A stretch of DNA of 64,000 bases from Jeongeupia sp. USM3 (GCF_001808185.1 NZ_CP017668.1:3658001-3722000); one strand, 5' to 3'; counted from the stretch's first letter, positions 22,714-32,730 are shown. The notes: generated by a model not told the origin, from the sequence alone. Translations and numbers: made by a program.

Positions 22714-23610
22714 ATGGCCCACGACCTGAACCTGCTGGCGGCGTTTGCCGCCGTCGCCGAAACCGGCAGCTTCACCGCCGCGGCCGAGCGCATCGGCAGG
22801 CCGAAGTCGCAACTGAGCCTGCAGGTCAGCCGGCTCGAGGCCGAACTGGGCGTGCGGCTGTTCACGCGGACGACGCGCAAGGTCAGCCTGACCGAGGCCG
22901 GCAGTGCCCTGTTCGACGACTGTGCACCGCTGCTGCGCGAGATGCAGGCGGCGCTCGAACGGCTCGACGCCGACCGGCGGGAACCGAGCGGGCTGCTGCG
23001 GCTGACGGTGTCGGCCGAGTATGCGGCGACGGTGCTGGCGCCGCTGATCGTCGGCTTTCTCGAACGCTATCCGAAGATGGAGATCGACATCGTCACTGCC
23101 AGCGAGCAGGTCGATCTGGTCGACGCGCGGCTGGATCTGGCGATCCGCATGGGCTGGCTCAAGGACTCGAGCCTGCGGGCTGTGCCGCTCGGTGATTTCG
23201 GCCAGTGGGTCGTCGCCGCACCGGATTACCTGAGACGGCACGGCACGCCGCAGACGCCGGCCGATCTGGCCGCGCACCGCTGGGTGGCGCTGACCTTGCT
23301 GCGTTCACCGCTGCAATGGACGTTTGCGGCACCGGCCGGCGGCGACGAAGCGGTCAGGGTGAAGGCGGCGCTGAAGGTCAACTCGACCGCCGGGCTGCAG
23401 GGGCTGGTGAGCGCCGGGGCAGGGCTGTCGACGCTGCCGGATTTCATGGTGGCCGAACAGGTCCGGATCGGCCAACTGACGCGGGTATTGAGCGGCTACG
23501 CGCTGCCGCGAGCCGGCATCTACGCGGTCTACCCCGATGGCCGGCACGTGCCGGCCAAGGTCAGGGCTTTCATCGACCACGTGCGCGATGCGCTGGTCGC
23601 AGCGCCCTAA
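22714..23610 (+). CDS. LysR-family transcriptional regulator
   Basis: 298 residues. The N-terminal winged helix-turn-helix reads LNLLAAFAAVAETGSFTAAAERIGRPKSQLSLQVSRLEAELG. The C-terminal periplasmic-binding-like effector domain spans about 90-295. ATG 22714 is preferred because GGAA lies 9 bases upstream; ATGs at 22699 and 22708 are in the same frame. Divergent from the DsbA-like gene, which is the classical layout for a LysR regulator and its target. Confidence 0.88.
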   Translation: MAHDLNLLAAFAAVAETGSFTAAAERIGRPKSQLSLQVSRLEAELGVRLFTRTTRKVSLTEAGSALFDDCAPLLREMQAALERLDADRREPSGLLRLTVSAEYAATVLAPLIVGFLERYPKMEIDIVTASEQVDLVDARLDLAIRMGWLKDSSLRAVPLGDFGQWVVAAPDYLRRHGTPQTPADLAAHRWVALTLLRSPLQWTFAAPAGGDEAVRVKAALKVNSTAGLQGLVSAGAGLSTLPDFMVAEQVRIGQLTRVLSGYALPRAGIYAVYPDGRHVPAKVRAFIDHVRDALVAAP

Positions 23611-24065
23611 TGGCTGTCGTCGTCTTCGCCGCCGATGACCTTGTAGACGACGTCGAGCGAGAAGCCGCGGCCGGCGAGGAAGCGTGCCTGTCTGGCGCGT
23701 TCTTTGGCGTCCTGCGGCGGTGCGCCGAACTTCTTCTGCCATTGTGACCGGGCCTGGGCGAATTCGTCGTCGGCGACATCGGCCAGTGCCGCGTCGATCA
23801 GTTCGTCGGCTACGCCTTTCTGCCGCAGCTCGGCGCGCAGCCGTTGCGGGCCGTAGCGTTGCGAGCGGAAGTGCGCCCATTGCTCGGCAAAGCGTTCGTC
23901 CGACAGCCAGCCACGTGCGACGAGGTCGTCGAGGATCGCGTCGAGCGCGGCTTCGTCGCCGTCGGCGTGCGGCAGCAGCTTCTGGCGCAGTTCGAGGCGC
24001 GCGTACTCACGCCGTGCCAGATGGCCGAGGGCGCGGTTGCGCAGGGTCGGGGTCGTCGGGGGCAT
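23607..24065 (-). CDS. recX: Regulatory protein RecX
   Basis: A 152-residue, all-helical RecX with three tandem three-helix repeats, starting PTLRNRALGHLARREYARLELRQKL. It binds the groove of RecA filaments and limits strand exchange. It is placed just downstream of recA on the same strand, separated by a hairpin terminator. As in E. coli, recX is probably made by read-through at a lower level than recA. Confidence 0.93.
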   Translation of the reverse strand: MPPTTPTLRNRALGHLARREYARLELRQKLLPHADGDEAALDAILDDLVARGWLSDERFAEQWAHFRSQRYGPQRLRAELRQKGVADELIDAALADVADDEFAQARSQWQKKFGAPPQDAKERARQARFLAGRGFSLDVVYKVIGGEDDDSH

Positions 24066-24078
24066 GCAGGCTCCAATG

Positions 24079-24109
24079 CAAAACGGCCGGTAAACCGGCC
24101 GTCTTTTTC
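24079..24109. terminator. Terminator between recA and recX
   Basis: Perfect stem ACGGCCGG-TAAA-CCGGCCGT with an A-run on one side and a T-run on the other, so it can act in both directions. On the minus strand it attenuates read-through from recA into recX. Confidence 0.85.
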
Positions 24110-24121
24110 GGGGAGGGTGGC

Positions 24122-25174
<1,053 letters not shown>

Positions 25175-25212
25175 GTCCGTCGATCCGGGGGTCGTTTGTC
25201 TTGGTGCCGATT

Positions 25213-25230
25213 GTAGAACAATTGTTCTAC
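25213..25230 (-). promoter_or_regulatory. Candidate LexA operator of recA (GAAC-N4-GTTC palindrome)
   Basis: GTAGAACAATTGTTCTAC is a perfect 18-bp palindrome. On the minus strand it is followed at once by TACAAT as a possible -10 box, so a bound repressor would block recA transcription. The core GAAC-N4-GTTC is the form known for LexA of Gram-positive bacteria, not the CTGT-N8-ACAG form usual in beta- and gammaproteobacteria. The LexA assignment is inference from gene and position. Confidence 0.55.
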
Positions 25231-25390
25231 GAATAAAAGCGCATCGGTCCGGATTGTCGTACATCAACGATGGGCAAGGCCGAGGCCGTTTGCGGGGAGA
25301 CAGATTTACATGGATCAAAGCGTGTCCAACTCCTTGGGCGGCGGCAAATTGCACGCGGCATAATGCCGTCTCTTGCGGGGAGGGATTCGG

Positions 25391-26650
25391 ATGCGGGTGA
25401 TCGTGCTGGGGGCTGGGGTGGTCGGCGTCACGTCGGCGTGGTTTTTGGCGCAGGCCGGGCACGAGGTGACGGTGATCGACCGCGAGCCGGCGGCCGGGCT
25501 GGAAACGAGCTACGCCAATGGCGGGCAGATCTCGGTCTGCCATGCCGAACCCTGGGCCAACCCGAAGGCGCCGTGGAAGACGCTGCAATGGCTGGGCGAG
25601 GAAGACGCGCCGCTGCTGTTCCGTCTGAAGATGGACCCGGCGCAGTGGCGCTGGGGCCTGCGCTTCCTGCAGGAGTGCACGCCGGCGCGCGCACGCAGCA
25701 ACCTGCAGAACCTGGTGCGGCTCGGGCTCTACAGCCGTGCGCAGCTGCAGCAGCTGCGCGCCGATACCGGGCTGCACTACGACGAGCTCTCGAAGGGCAT
25801 CCTGCACTACTACACCGATCTGGCCGATTTCGAGGCGGCGATCCCGGCCGCGGCGGCGATGCGCGAGATCGGGCTCGACCGCGAGGTGAAGAATGCGGCC
25901 GAATGCATCGCGATCGAGCCGGCGCTGGCGAAGAGCCACCTGCCCATCGTCGGCGGCACGTACACGTCGACGGACGAGTCGGGCGACGCCTGCATCTTCA
26001 CGCAGGAACTGGCCGAGCTCGCGGCCGGCCAAGGCGTGCGCTTCCGCTACCAGACCCGCATCGTTCGGCTGCATCAGGCGGGCGGGCAGATCGCCGGTGT
26101 CGATGTCGAATACGACGACGATGGCGACACTGTGAGCGAAACGCTGCACGCCGACGCCTATCTGGTCTGCCTGGGCAGCTACAGCCCGCTCTTGCTGAAG
26201 CAGGTCGGCATCACGCTCGACATCTATCCGGCCAAGGGCTACTCGGCGACGATCCCGATCGTCGATACCGATCTGGCGCCGACGGTGAGCCTGACCGACG
26301 ATGGCTACAAGCTGGTGTTCTCGCGTCTGGGCGACCGGCTGCGGGTGGCCGGCACGGCCGAATTCAACGGCTACAATCTCGAACTGAACGAGGTGCGCTG
26401 CAAGGCGCTGATTACGCGGACCAGCGAGATCTTCCCGCAGATCGCCGGTTATGGCGACGCCGAGTTCTGGTGCGGGCTGCGGCCGGCGACGCCGGGCAAC
26501 CTGCCCTATATCGGCCGCAGCCGGATCGGCAACCTGTACCTGAACACCGGCCACGGTACGCTGGGGTGGACCGAATCGTGCGGTTCCGGCCATGCAATCG
26601 CCGAACTGATCTCGGGGCGTCGTCCCGAAGTCGATTTCCCGTTTTTGTAA
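25391..26650 (+). CDS. dadA: D-amino acid dehydrogenase (small subunit, DadA)
   Basis: A 419-residue FAD enzyme that oxidatively deaminates D-amino acids, mainly D-alanine, at the inner membrane and passes electrons to quinones. The FAD-binding motif VLGAGVVGVTSAWFLAQAG is at the N-terminus. ETSYANGGQISVCHAEPWANP near 38 is the DadA signature. The C-terminal GLRPATPGNLPYIG and GHGTLGWTESCGSGHA close the FAD site. ATG 25391 is preceded by GGGGAGGG. No alanine racemase gene is adjacent. The pilus operon starts 11 bases later. Confidence 0.93.
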   Translation: MRVIVLGAGVVGVTSAWFLAQAGHEVTVIDREPAAGLETSYANGGQISVCHAEPWANPKAPWKTLQWLGEEDAPLLFRLKMDPAQWRWGLRFLQECTPARARSNLQNLVRLGLYSRAQLQQLRADTGLHYDELSKGILHYYTDLADFEAAIPAAAAMREIGLDREVKNAAECIAIEPALAKSHLPIVGGTYTSTDESGDACIFTQELAELAAGQGVRFRYQTRIVRLHQAGGQIAGVDVEYDDDGDTVSETLHADAYLVCLGSYSPLLLKQVGITLDIYPAKGYSATIPIVDTDLAPTVSLTDDGYKLVFSRLGDRLRVAGTAEFNGYNLELNEVRCKALITRTSEIFPQIAGYGDAEFWCGLRPATPGNLPYIGRSRIGNLYLNTGHGTLGWTESCGSGHAIAELISGRRPEVDFPFL

Positions 26651-26661
26651 GGATATTCCTG

Positions 26662-26877
26662 ATGCGCGGCTGTCTTGGCATCGCGGTCGGATTGATGGTG
26701 GCGGCGCAGGCCCTGGCGGCGAAGCCGGTCAGGCTTCGTGCACAGGTGCAGGCCCCCGGCTGCCAAGTGGGGGATGCCGGGTCCGTATCGCGGGATTGCC
26801 CGGCGGTGGTCAGGACACAGCTCGAAGTCGATGCCCTGACCGGTTTGCAGTCGAACCGCGTGCTGGTGGAGTACTGA
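26662..26877 (+). CDS. Small secreted protein at the head of the pilus operon
   Basis: 71 residues with a signal peptide ending LAA (about residue 19) and a mature part of about 50 residues containing two cysteines (in PGCQVGD and RDCPAV), which could form a disulfide. It has AAGGAT upstream of the ATG and its TGA overlaps the next ATG (TGATG), so it is coupled to the spore-coat-U pilin gene. I do not know the family. Its position suggests a minor pilin-like or accessory part of the chaperone-usher system. Confidence 0.6.
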   Translation: MRGCLGIAVGLMVAAQALAAKPVRLRAQVQAPGCQVGDAGSVSRDCPAVVRTQLEVDALTGLQSNRVLVEY

Positions 26878-27317
26878 TGCGACACTGCGTTTTCATTCTC
26901 CTGCTGCTCGGCGGCGCCGCCCATGCCGATACCCGCGGCATGCCGGTGACGGCGTCGGTGCCCGGAAGCTGCAAGTTCAGCAATGCCGATGACGTGGTGC
27001 TCGATTTCGGCGCGCTGGTACCCGGCCAGGGGCAGCGGCAGGTGTCGCAGCCGGTGGCGTTCACGTGCAGCACCGGAACGCACTACACCGTGACGATGGA
27101 CCTGGGCCGCTCTCCGGACGGGGCGCAGCGGCGGATGCGCGGCGATAGCGGTGCTTTCATTCCCTATGCGCTGAGTGCGGATCCGATGGGGGGCACCGGC
27201 CAGGGCGAGCTGACGCCGATCACGCTGACCCTGACCGCGAGTGTCGATGCGGCGGCCTATGTCGACAGCCCGGTCGGCAATTACAGCGACAACGTGGTGC
27301 TGACCGTTTCTCCCTGA
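26877..27317 (+). CDS. Spore coat U (SCPU) domain pilin subunit
   Basis: 146 residues. The signal peptide ends AHA at about residue 17. The mature part has the SCPU fold: VTASVPGSCKFSNADDVVLDFGAL, then a second Cys in FTCSTGTHYTVTM that pairs with the first, then DNVVLTVSP at the C-terminus, the donor strand acceptor end. Such subunits form archaic chaperone-usher (Csu-like) pili used in attachment and biofilm formation. The stop/start overlap with the 71-codon gene indicates a common transcript. Confidence 0.85.
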   Translation: MRHCVFILLLLGGAAHADTRGMPVTASVPGSCKFSNADDVVLDFGALVPGQGQRQVSQPVAFTCSTGTHYTVTMDLGRSPDGAQRRMRGDSGAFIPYALSADPMGGTGQGELTPITLTLTASVDAAAYVDSPVGNYSDNVVLTVSP

Positions 27318-27445
27318 TTTGCATGTGGGTTTTACCGTATTGCGCCGGTAGTTTGATACATAAGTTGAATATCCCGACTGATTAAACTTACACAAAGATC
27401 AAGTTGAATCACTTGTTTCCAGCTCGGAAACAGCGGGAGAACATC

Positions 27446-27922
27446 ATGAAAAAGGGGATCTGCTGGGCCATCGGCTCCACCATGCTGGTGATGGCTGCTG
27501 GCAGCGCTTATGCGGTCGACAAGAACGTGCAGATCAAGGCACACGTCGAGGGGACCTGCCAGTTTGAGGATGCCAACGACGTCGTGATCGACTTCGGTAC
27601 GCTGACCCCGGGCGGCGGCGACCAGACCAAATCCGCCGGGACCAGCTTCTGGTGCACCAATGGCGTGAACTACACGGTGTCGCTCGATAACGGCCTGAAT
27701 CCGGACGGCAGCAACAACCGCCAGATGCTCCTGTCCGGCGGCACGGCGACCGACGTGATCGGCTATACCCTGGCCGCGGACAAGACAACCGGCGCGGGTA
27801 CCGGTTCGAGCACGCCGATACCGGTGTTGCTGACCGCGGGCGTGAAGGGCGCCGACTATCAGAACGCCAAGGTTGGTGATTACAATGACACGGTAATCAT
27901 GACCCTCGATCTGGCTCCGTGA
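27446..27922 (+). CDS. Major SCPU-type pilin subunit (CsuA/B-like)
   Basis: 158 residues with signal peptide ending SAYA (about residue 25). It has the same SCPU pattern as its neighbour: VEGTCQFEDANDVVIDFGTL, second Cys in FWCTNGVNYTVSLDNG, and end DTVIMTLDLAP. A 128-bp gap in front holds a GTTTCC-AGCTC-GGAAAC hairpin and a GGGAGAA ribosome binding site, so this subunit may have its own promoter or a stabilised message, as expected for the most abundant pilin. Its TGA overlaps the chaperone GTG. Confidence 0.85.
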   Translation: MKKGICWAIGSTMLVMAAGSAYAVDKNVQIKAHVEGTCQFEDANDVVIDFGTLTPGGGDQTKSAGTSFWCTNGVNYTVSLDNGLNPDGSNNRQMLLSGGTATDVIGYTLAADKTTGAGTGSSTPIPVLLTAGVKGADYQNAKVGDYNDTVIMTLDLAP

Positions 27923-28641
27923 CCCTCAATACCGTGTTTAAGGCCGGCCTGGCCGGCTTGCTGTTTGCCGCAACAGCCGCCCGGGCAACCGGATTCGGCA
28001 TCTCGCCGGTCCGCATCGATTTCACGCCGCAGGATCGTGCCAATGCGATCACGGTGACCAACAACAGCGATGCACCGCTCAGGGTGGCGGTGTCGCTGAA
28101 GGCCTGGCAGCAGGACGCGGCCGGCAAAGACCAGTACACGCCGTCCGATGCGCTGGTGTACTTCCCGCGCCAGCTTGAACTTCCGCCCAAGGCCAGCAAG
28201 GTGATCCGGCTCGGGCCGAAGGGCGCACGCGGCGAGCAGGAGCAGGCGTTCCGGCTCTACGTGAGCGAGCAGACCGGCGCCGGCGCGCCCAGGCAGGGGC
28301 AGGTGGCGATGCTGGTCAGCTTTGGCGTGCCGGTGTTCGTCCAGCCGCTGAAACCGGCGCCGTCGGTCAAGGCGGTGGCAAACGCAGCCAGGGGCCGGCT
28401 CGACGTCAGGGTCGAGAACGACGGCAACACGACGCTCAAGATCAAGCAGGCGACGTTCTCCGACGGCAGCTCGGTTGATCGCTTCGACGCCTGGTACCTG
28501 CTGCCGGGCATTGCGCGCAGCTACGGTCTCAAGCTGCCCGAAGCGCTGTGCACACAGGAGAAACCGGTGTTGACGCTGGCGTTCGACCACAAGACGCTGG
28601 CCGTGCCGCTGACCTTGAAACCGGCCGACTGCAAAAGCTGA
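27919..28641 (+). CDS. Periplasmic pilus chaperone (PapD/CsuC-like)
   Basis: 240 residues with signal peptide (about 1-22, ending ARA). The two Ig-like domains of pilus chaperones are visible: GFGISPVRIDFTPQDRANAITVTNNSD with the G1-type pattern, and FPRQLELPPKASKVIRLG with the subunit-binding Arg/Lys region near 100. The GTG start overlaps the preceding stop (GTGA) and its own stop overlaps the usher ATG, so the operon is tightly coupled. It would cap SCPU subunits and deliver them to the usher. Confidence 0.9.
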   Translation: MTLNTVFKAGLAGLLFAATAARATGFGISPVRIDFTPQDRANAITVTNNSDAPLRVAVSLKAWQQDAAGKDQYTPSDALVYFPRQLELPPKASKVIRLGPKGARGEQEQAFRLYVSEQTGAGAPRQGQVAMLVSFGVPVFVQPLKPAPSVKAVANAARGRLDVRVENDGNTTLKIKQATFSDGSSVDRFDAWYLLPGIARSYGLKLPEALCTQEKPVLTLAFDHKTLAVPLTLKPADCKS

Positions 28642-30917
28642 TGTTGCGTTTCTGCCGGGGACTGATGTTCGCGCTGCTGGCCGGCACGGCCAGTGCCGAG
28701 GCCATTCTGGTGGCTGTGCGCGTCAACGACGTCGACCGCGGTGCGCAGCGCGGCTGGCTCGAGGCCGGCCGGCTCTGGCTCGCCAGCGACGACGTGCGCC
28801 AGCTCGGGCTGAAGCTCGACGGCCAGTCGGCCGAGTTCGACGGTGTCCGCTACCTGCAGATCGACTCGCTCAAGGACGTCCAGAGTCGCTACGACCCGGA
28901 CCAGCTTGCCGTGTCGCTGACCGTCGCGCCCGAACGGATCGGCGAGCAGACGATCTCGCTCTACGGCACGTCGCGCCCGGCCGAGGTCTGGCGCGGCGGC
29001 GTTTCCGGCTACCTCAACTACAGCGTATCGACTTTCCGCAATCCGGACGGCAGCGACGGCTACGGCTTTGCGCCGCTGCTCAACCTGTCTGCCGGCGGCT
29101 GGAACCTGCGCAGCGACCAGAACTACCAGTCGTCCGGCCGCGACGAGCGCTGGCAGCGCGTCACCACTGCGGCGAGCTACGACTGGCCGGACAGCATGGC
29201 GCGGCTGACGCTCGGCGATCTGTCGCCGGTGACCGGCACGCTCGGCAGCGCGCCGCAACTGGCCGGGATCGGCTACGCGCGCGTGTTCTCGATGCAGCAG
29301 GATTTCGGCAGTTCGCCGTCGATGTCGGCCACCGTTCCGGTGACGACGCCGTCGACGGCCGAGGTCTACCTCAACGGCGAGCGCATCCGTACCGATAGCC
29401 TGAGCCCCGGCCTGTACCAGTTCCAGGACCTGCGCTATTTCGCCGGGCTGCAGAACGTGCAGATCGTGGTTCGCGACGAATACGGCAACCGCCAGACGAT
29501 CAACGTGCCGTACTACTTCGACGACAGCCTGCTCAAGGCAGGCCTCAACGATTTCAACTACAACGCCGGCGTCTGGCGCCGGCCCGCAGGCTTCGACGAC
29601 TACGGCGGCTTTGCCTACTCGCTGTACCACCGCTACGGCGTGAGCGACGGCCTGACCGTCGGTGCGCGCGCCGAAGGCAATCCCGACTACGACTCGGCCG
29701 GCGGGCTGCTGACGATGCGGCTTGGCCGTGCCGGCGTGCTCTCGGGGGCATTCTCGTGGGCGCGGCACGACGACGGCAACGAGGGCGATGCACAGTATCT
29801 GGCCTACCGCTTCGACGAGCGCAGCTGGAGCCTGCGCGGTTTTGCCCAGCACATCGACCCAGGCTATGTGGCCGCCGATACCAGCTTTGCGCCGCCGCGC
29901 TGGAGCGGTGGCGCCGGCGGCAGCTGGGGTGCGCCGGCGTGGGGCAACTGGAGCCTCGACTGGTCGCGCCAGGTCGGAGGCATGCTGCCGACGCAGAACC
30001 AGTGGCGCCTCGGCTATTCGGTGGCGCCGCTGCGCTCGGTCTCGCTGTCGATGAATCTGACGCTGGCCGATACCGGCGACAACACGTCGGTCGGCGGCTA
30101 TGTGAACCTGTCGTGGTTCTTCGACAGCCGGACCACCGCCTCGGCCAGCAGCCAGCGCAGCAATGACGGCAACTGGCAGAGCACGCTGGCGCTGGCGCGC
30201 TCGACGCCGTTCGGCGAGGGCTGGGGCTACCGGATCAACGCCCAGCACGGCGATGCCGGCGACGAGGTCGACGGCTCGGTCGATGGCCGCTTCGCGCCGG
30301 GGCAGCTGTCGCTGAGCGCGTCGCGCAGCGAAGGCATGGAGACCGCGTGGCGGGCGAGCTGGGCCGGCGCGCTGGTCTACGCCGACGGCGCCGCCGCACT
30401 GGCGCGACAGGTGAACCAGAGCTTCGCGATCGCCGAGCTGCCGCTGGCCGGCGTCGGCGTCACCCAGAACGGCCAGCTCGTTGGCCGGACCGGCACCGAC
30501 GGCCGCGTCGTGCTGCCGGACCTGTCGAGCTACAACAGCCAGCAGATCGCGCTGGTGCAGAACGACATCCCGCTCGATTACGACGTGCCGCAACTGCGGC
30601 GCGACGTCCAGCCCGCGTACAACGCCGGCCATCTCACCCGTTTTGCCGCGAAGCCGATCCGCGCCTGGGCGGGGCAACTGCTCGACACCCAAGGGGCGCC
30701 GATGGCCAACGCCGTGATCCGGCTGGCCTTGCCCGAAGGCACGCGCAAGCTCGAGACCGCGCTCGACGGCAGTTTCTACGTCGACGACCTCGCCGCCGGC
30801 GAGTACCGTTTTGTCGTGACCGACGCAGAGGCGCTGCGTTGCCGGGGCGCGCTGGTGCTGCCGGCCGGCAACGATGTCGTCCAGCAACTGGCGCCGGTGC
30901 GCTGCGCAGGAGAGTAG
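28641..30917 (+). CDS. Outer membrane usher protein (CsuD/FimD superfamily)
   Basis: 758 residues. The signal peptide ends ASA near residue 19. An N-terminal chaperone-binding domain comes first. A 24-strand beta-barrel follows, with plug-domain features (TPSTAEVYLNGERIRTDSLSPGLYQF near 235). Two C-terminal plug/Ig-like domains follow, with GRTGTDGRVVLPDLSSYNSQQIAL and a last pair of cysteines (LRCRG and VRCAGE). It is shorter than gamma ushers such as FimD, as expected for the archaic group. It forms the pore for pilus assembly. Confidence 0.9.
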   Translation: MLRFCRGLMFALLAGTASAEAILVAVRVNDVDRGAQRGWLEAGRLWLASDDVRQLGLKLDGQSAEFDGVRYLQIDSLKDVQSRYDPDQLAVSLTVAPERIGEQTISLYGTSRPAEVWRGGVSGYLNYSVSTFRNPDGSDGYGFAPLLNLSAGGWNLRSDQNYQSSGRDERWQRVTTAASYDWPDSMARLTLGDLSPVTGTLGSAPQLAGIGYARVFSMQQDFGSSPSMSATVPVTTPSTAEVYLNGERIRTDSLSPGLYQFQDLRYFAGLQNVQIVVRDEYGNRQTINVPYYFDDSLLKAGLNDFNYNAGVWRRPAGFDDYGGFAYSLYHRYGVSDGLTVGARAEGNPDYDSAGGLLTMRLGRAGVLSGAFSWARHDDGNEGDAQYLAYRFDERSWSLRGFAQHIDPGYVAADTSFAPPRWSGGAGGSWGAPAWGNWSLDWSRQVGGMLPTQNQWRLGYSVAPLRSVSLSMNLTLADTGDNTSVGGYVNLSWFFDSRTTASASSQRSNDGNWQSTLALARSTPFGEGWGYRINAQHGDAGDEVDGSVDGRFAPGQLSLSASRSEGMETAWRASWAGALVYADGAAALARQVNQSFAIAELPLAGVGVTQNGQLVGRTGTDGRVVLPDLSSYNSQQIALVQNDIPLDYDVPQLRRDVQPAYNAGHLTRFAAKPIRAWAGQLLDTQGAPMANAVIRLALPEGTRKLETALDGSFYVDDLAAGEYRFVVTDAEALRCRGALVLPAGNDVVQQLAPVRCAGE

Positions 30918-30919
30918 CG

Positions 30920-31375
30920 ATGTACCGATTGTTGTTCGCCCTGTTCCTCGTGATGATCGCCCGCCTGGCCAGCGCCGGCTGCTCGATCGGCTCGGGGCAG
31001 GACCCGTCGTTCGGCCAGTACAACCCCGAGTTGTCGAGCACCAGCGTGATCAACTTCTACGTCACGATCACCTGCGACACCGCAACGTCGTACACGCTGC
31101 AGGCCGGGCCGGGCACGAACAGCCAGAGCATTTCGTCCCGCTACATGGTTCGGGTCGGCGGTACCGAGCAGCTCGACTACCAGTTGTGCACCGGCATCAA
31201 CAACGTGAGCTGCTCGACGATTTTCGGCGACGGCACCACCGGCCAGCCGATCACCGGCAACGCACCCGGCGGTGGCGCGGTCAGTCTGGCCAACGCGACG
31301 GCGCTGCTCTACGGCAGCCAGCAGGTGCCGGTAGGGGATTATGCCGATATCGTGCCGGTGACCTTGCTACCCTGA
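30920..31375 (+). CDS. SCPU-domain tip subunit of the pilus (CsuE-position)
   Basis: 151 residues with signal peptide ending ASA (about 19). The mature chain starts GCSIGSGQDPSFGQYNPELSSTS and has four to five cysteines (CS, TCDT, LCTG, SCST), with the pilin end YADIVPVTLLP. It is the last gene of the operon, the place of the tip adhesin CsuE in Acinetobacter, but it is single-domain and shorter than CsuE. ATG follows GGAGAGTAGCG, three bases after the usher stop. Confidence 0.82.
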   Translation: MYRLLFALFLVMIARLASAGCSIGSGQDPSFGQYNPELSSTSVINFYVTITCDTATSYTLQAGPGTNSQSISSRYMVRVGGTEQLDYQLCTGINNVSCSTIFGDGTTGQPITGNAPGGGAVSLANATALLYGSQQVPVGDYADIVPVTLLP

Positions 31376-31403
31376 AGGCATTGCGCAGCCGCAATGTAGT
31401 CGT

Positions 31404-31434
31404 CCGGTTCCGAAACTACCGCTGTCGGAACCGG
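31404..31434. terminator. Hairpin between the pilus operon and pgk
   Basis: Perfect 10-bp stem CCGGTTCCGA with TCGGAACCGG around an 11-base loop. No U-run follows; TAGAAT just after it could be a -10 box for pgk. It may be a terminator-like end of the pilus message or an operator. Confidence 0.4.
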
Positions 31435-31476
31435 TAGAATCGCAGTCGATTTCCTATTCACTCAATGGAGCAAAGC

Positions 31477-32709
31477 ATGACCAAGCTGTTCATCGAAGAC
31501 CTGGCGCTTGCCGGCAAGCGCGTCCTGATTCGCGTCGACTTCAACGTGCCGGTCAAAAACGGCGTGGTCGAGAGCGACAAGCGCATCCGCGCCGCGCTGC
31601 CGACGATCCGCTACGCGCTCGAGCAGGGCGCGTCGGTCGTGCTGATGAGCCACCTCGGCCGCCCGAACGGTGCGCGCGTCGAGAAGTACACGCTGGCGCC
31701 GGTGGCGACCCGTCTGGCCGAACTGCTGGGCAAGCCGGTCGCTTTCCTCAATGATTGCGTCGGTCCGGAAGTCGAGGCTTCTGTTGCCAAGCTGCAGGCC
31801 GGTCAGGTCGCGCTGCTGGAAAACGTGCGCTTCCACATCGAGGAAGAAGGCAAGGCCAAGGACGCCGACGGCAACAGCGTCAAGGCCGATCCGGCCAAGG
31901 TCGAAGCGTTCCGCGCTTCGCTCTCGAAGCTCGGCGATGTGTTCGTCAACGATGCCTTCGGCACCGCGCACCGCGCGCATTCGTCGGTGGTCGGCGTCAA
32001 CCTGCCGCGCGCTTCGGGCTACCTCTTGAAGAAGGAACTCGAGTTCCTCGGCGATGCGGTCGACCGTCCGGTGCGTCCGTTCGTGGCGATCATCGGCGGC
32101 TCGAAGATCTCGGGCAAGATCGACGTGATCCAGGCGCTGCTGCCCAAGGTCGACAAGCTGATCATCGGCGGCGGCATGGCGTTTACCTTCCTCAAGGCCA
32201 AGGGTCTCGAGATCGGCAACTCGCTGTGCGAGAACGACCGCGTCGAACTGGCGCGCGAGCTGATGGCGCAAGCCGGCGACAAGCTCGAACTGCCTTCGGA
32301 CACCATGGTCACCAAGCATCTGGACTTCGACGCCCGCACGCTTGACGGCTTGGTCCAAGTCGATTCGACCGCGATTCCGGCCGATCAGGAAGGCGTCGAC
32401 GTGGGTGAAGCGTCGTGCAAGCGTTTTGCCGAGATCATCAAGTCGGCCAAGACCGTGCTGTGGAACGGCCCGATGGGTGTGTTCGAAATCGACGCCAGCG
32501 CCAAGGGCACCTTCGCCGTGGCGCACGCGCTGGCCGAAGCGACCGCTGCCGGCGCGATCACCGTCGTCGGCGGTGGCGATTCGGTCGCCGCGGTCGAGAA
32601 GGCCGGGCTGGAAGACAAGGTGTCGCACGTGTCGACCGGTGGCGGCGCTTCGCTCGAGTTCCTCGAAGGCAAGGCACTGCCGGGCGTCGTGGCGCTGAGC
32701 GACAAGTAA
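31477..32709 (+). CDS. pgk: Phosphoglycerate kinase
   Basis: 410 residues, a little longer than the usual 387-400. It starts KRVLIRVDFNVPVKNG, the PGK signature (near residue 14). The hinge and nucleotide motifs VIGGGMAFTFLKAKG (about 230) and LWNGPMGVFEI (about 328) and the C-terminal GGGDSVAAVEKAG...STGGGASLEFLEGK are all present. It transfers phosphate from 1,3-bisphosphoglycerate to ADP in glycolysis. ATG 31477 follows GGAG by 6 bases, which favours it over the ATG four codons upstream. A terminator follows. Confidence 0.97.
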   Translation: MTKLFIEDLALAGKRVLIRVDFNVPVKNGVVESDKRIRAALPTIRYALEQGASVVLMSHLGRPNGARVEKYTLAPVATRLAELLGKPVAFLNDCVGPEVEASVAKLQAGQVALLENVRFHIEEEGKAKDADGNSVKADPAKVEAFRASLSKLGDVFVNDAFGTAHRAHSSVVGVNLPRASGYLLKKELEFLGDAVDRPVRPFVAIIGGSKISGKIDVIQALLPKVDKLIIGGGMAFTFLKAKGLEIGNSLCENDRVELARELMAQAGDKLELPSDTMVTKHLDFDARTLDGLVQVDSTAIPADQEGVDVGEASCKRFAEIIKSAKTVLWNGPMGVFEIDASAKGTFAVAHALAEATAAGAITVVGGGDSVAAVEKAGLEDKVSHVSTGGGASLEFLEGKALPGVVALSDK

Positions 32710-32730
32710 GCGTTCCCCGCTTCGCCGGAA

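Noticed and set aside
28521..30887. A 788-codon minus-strand open frame over the usher gene
   Set aside because: Antisense shadow; the plus-strand usher has signal peptide, domains and coupled neighbours.
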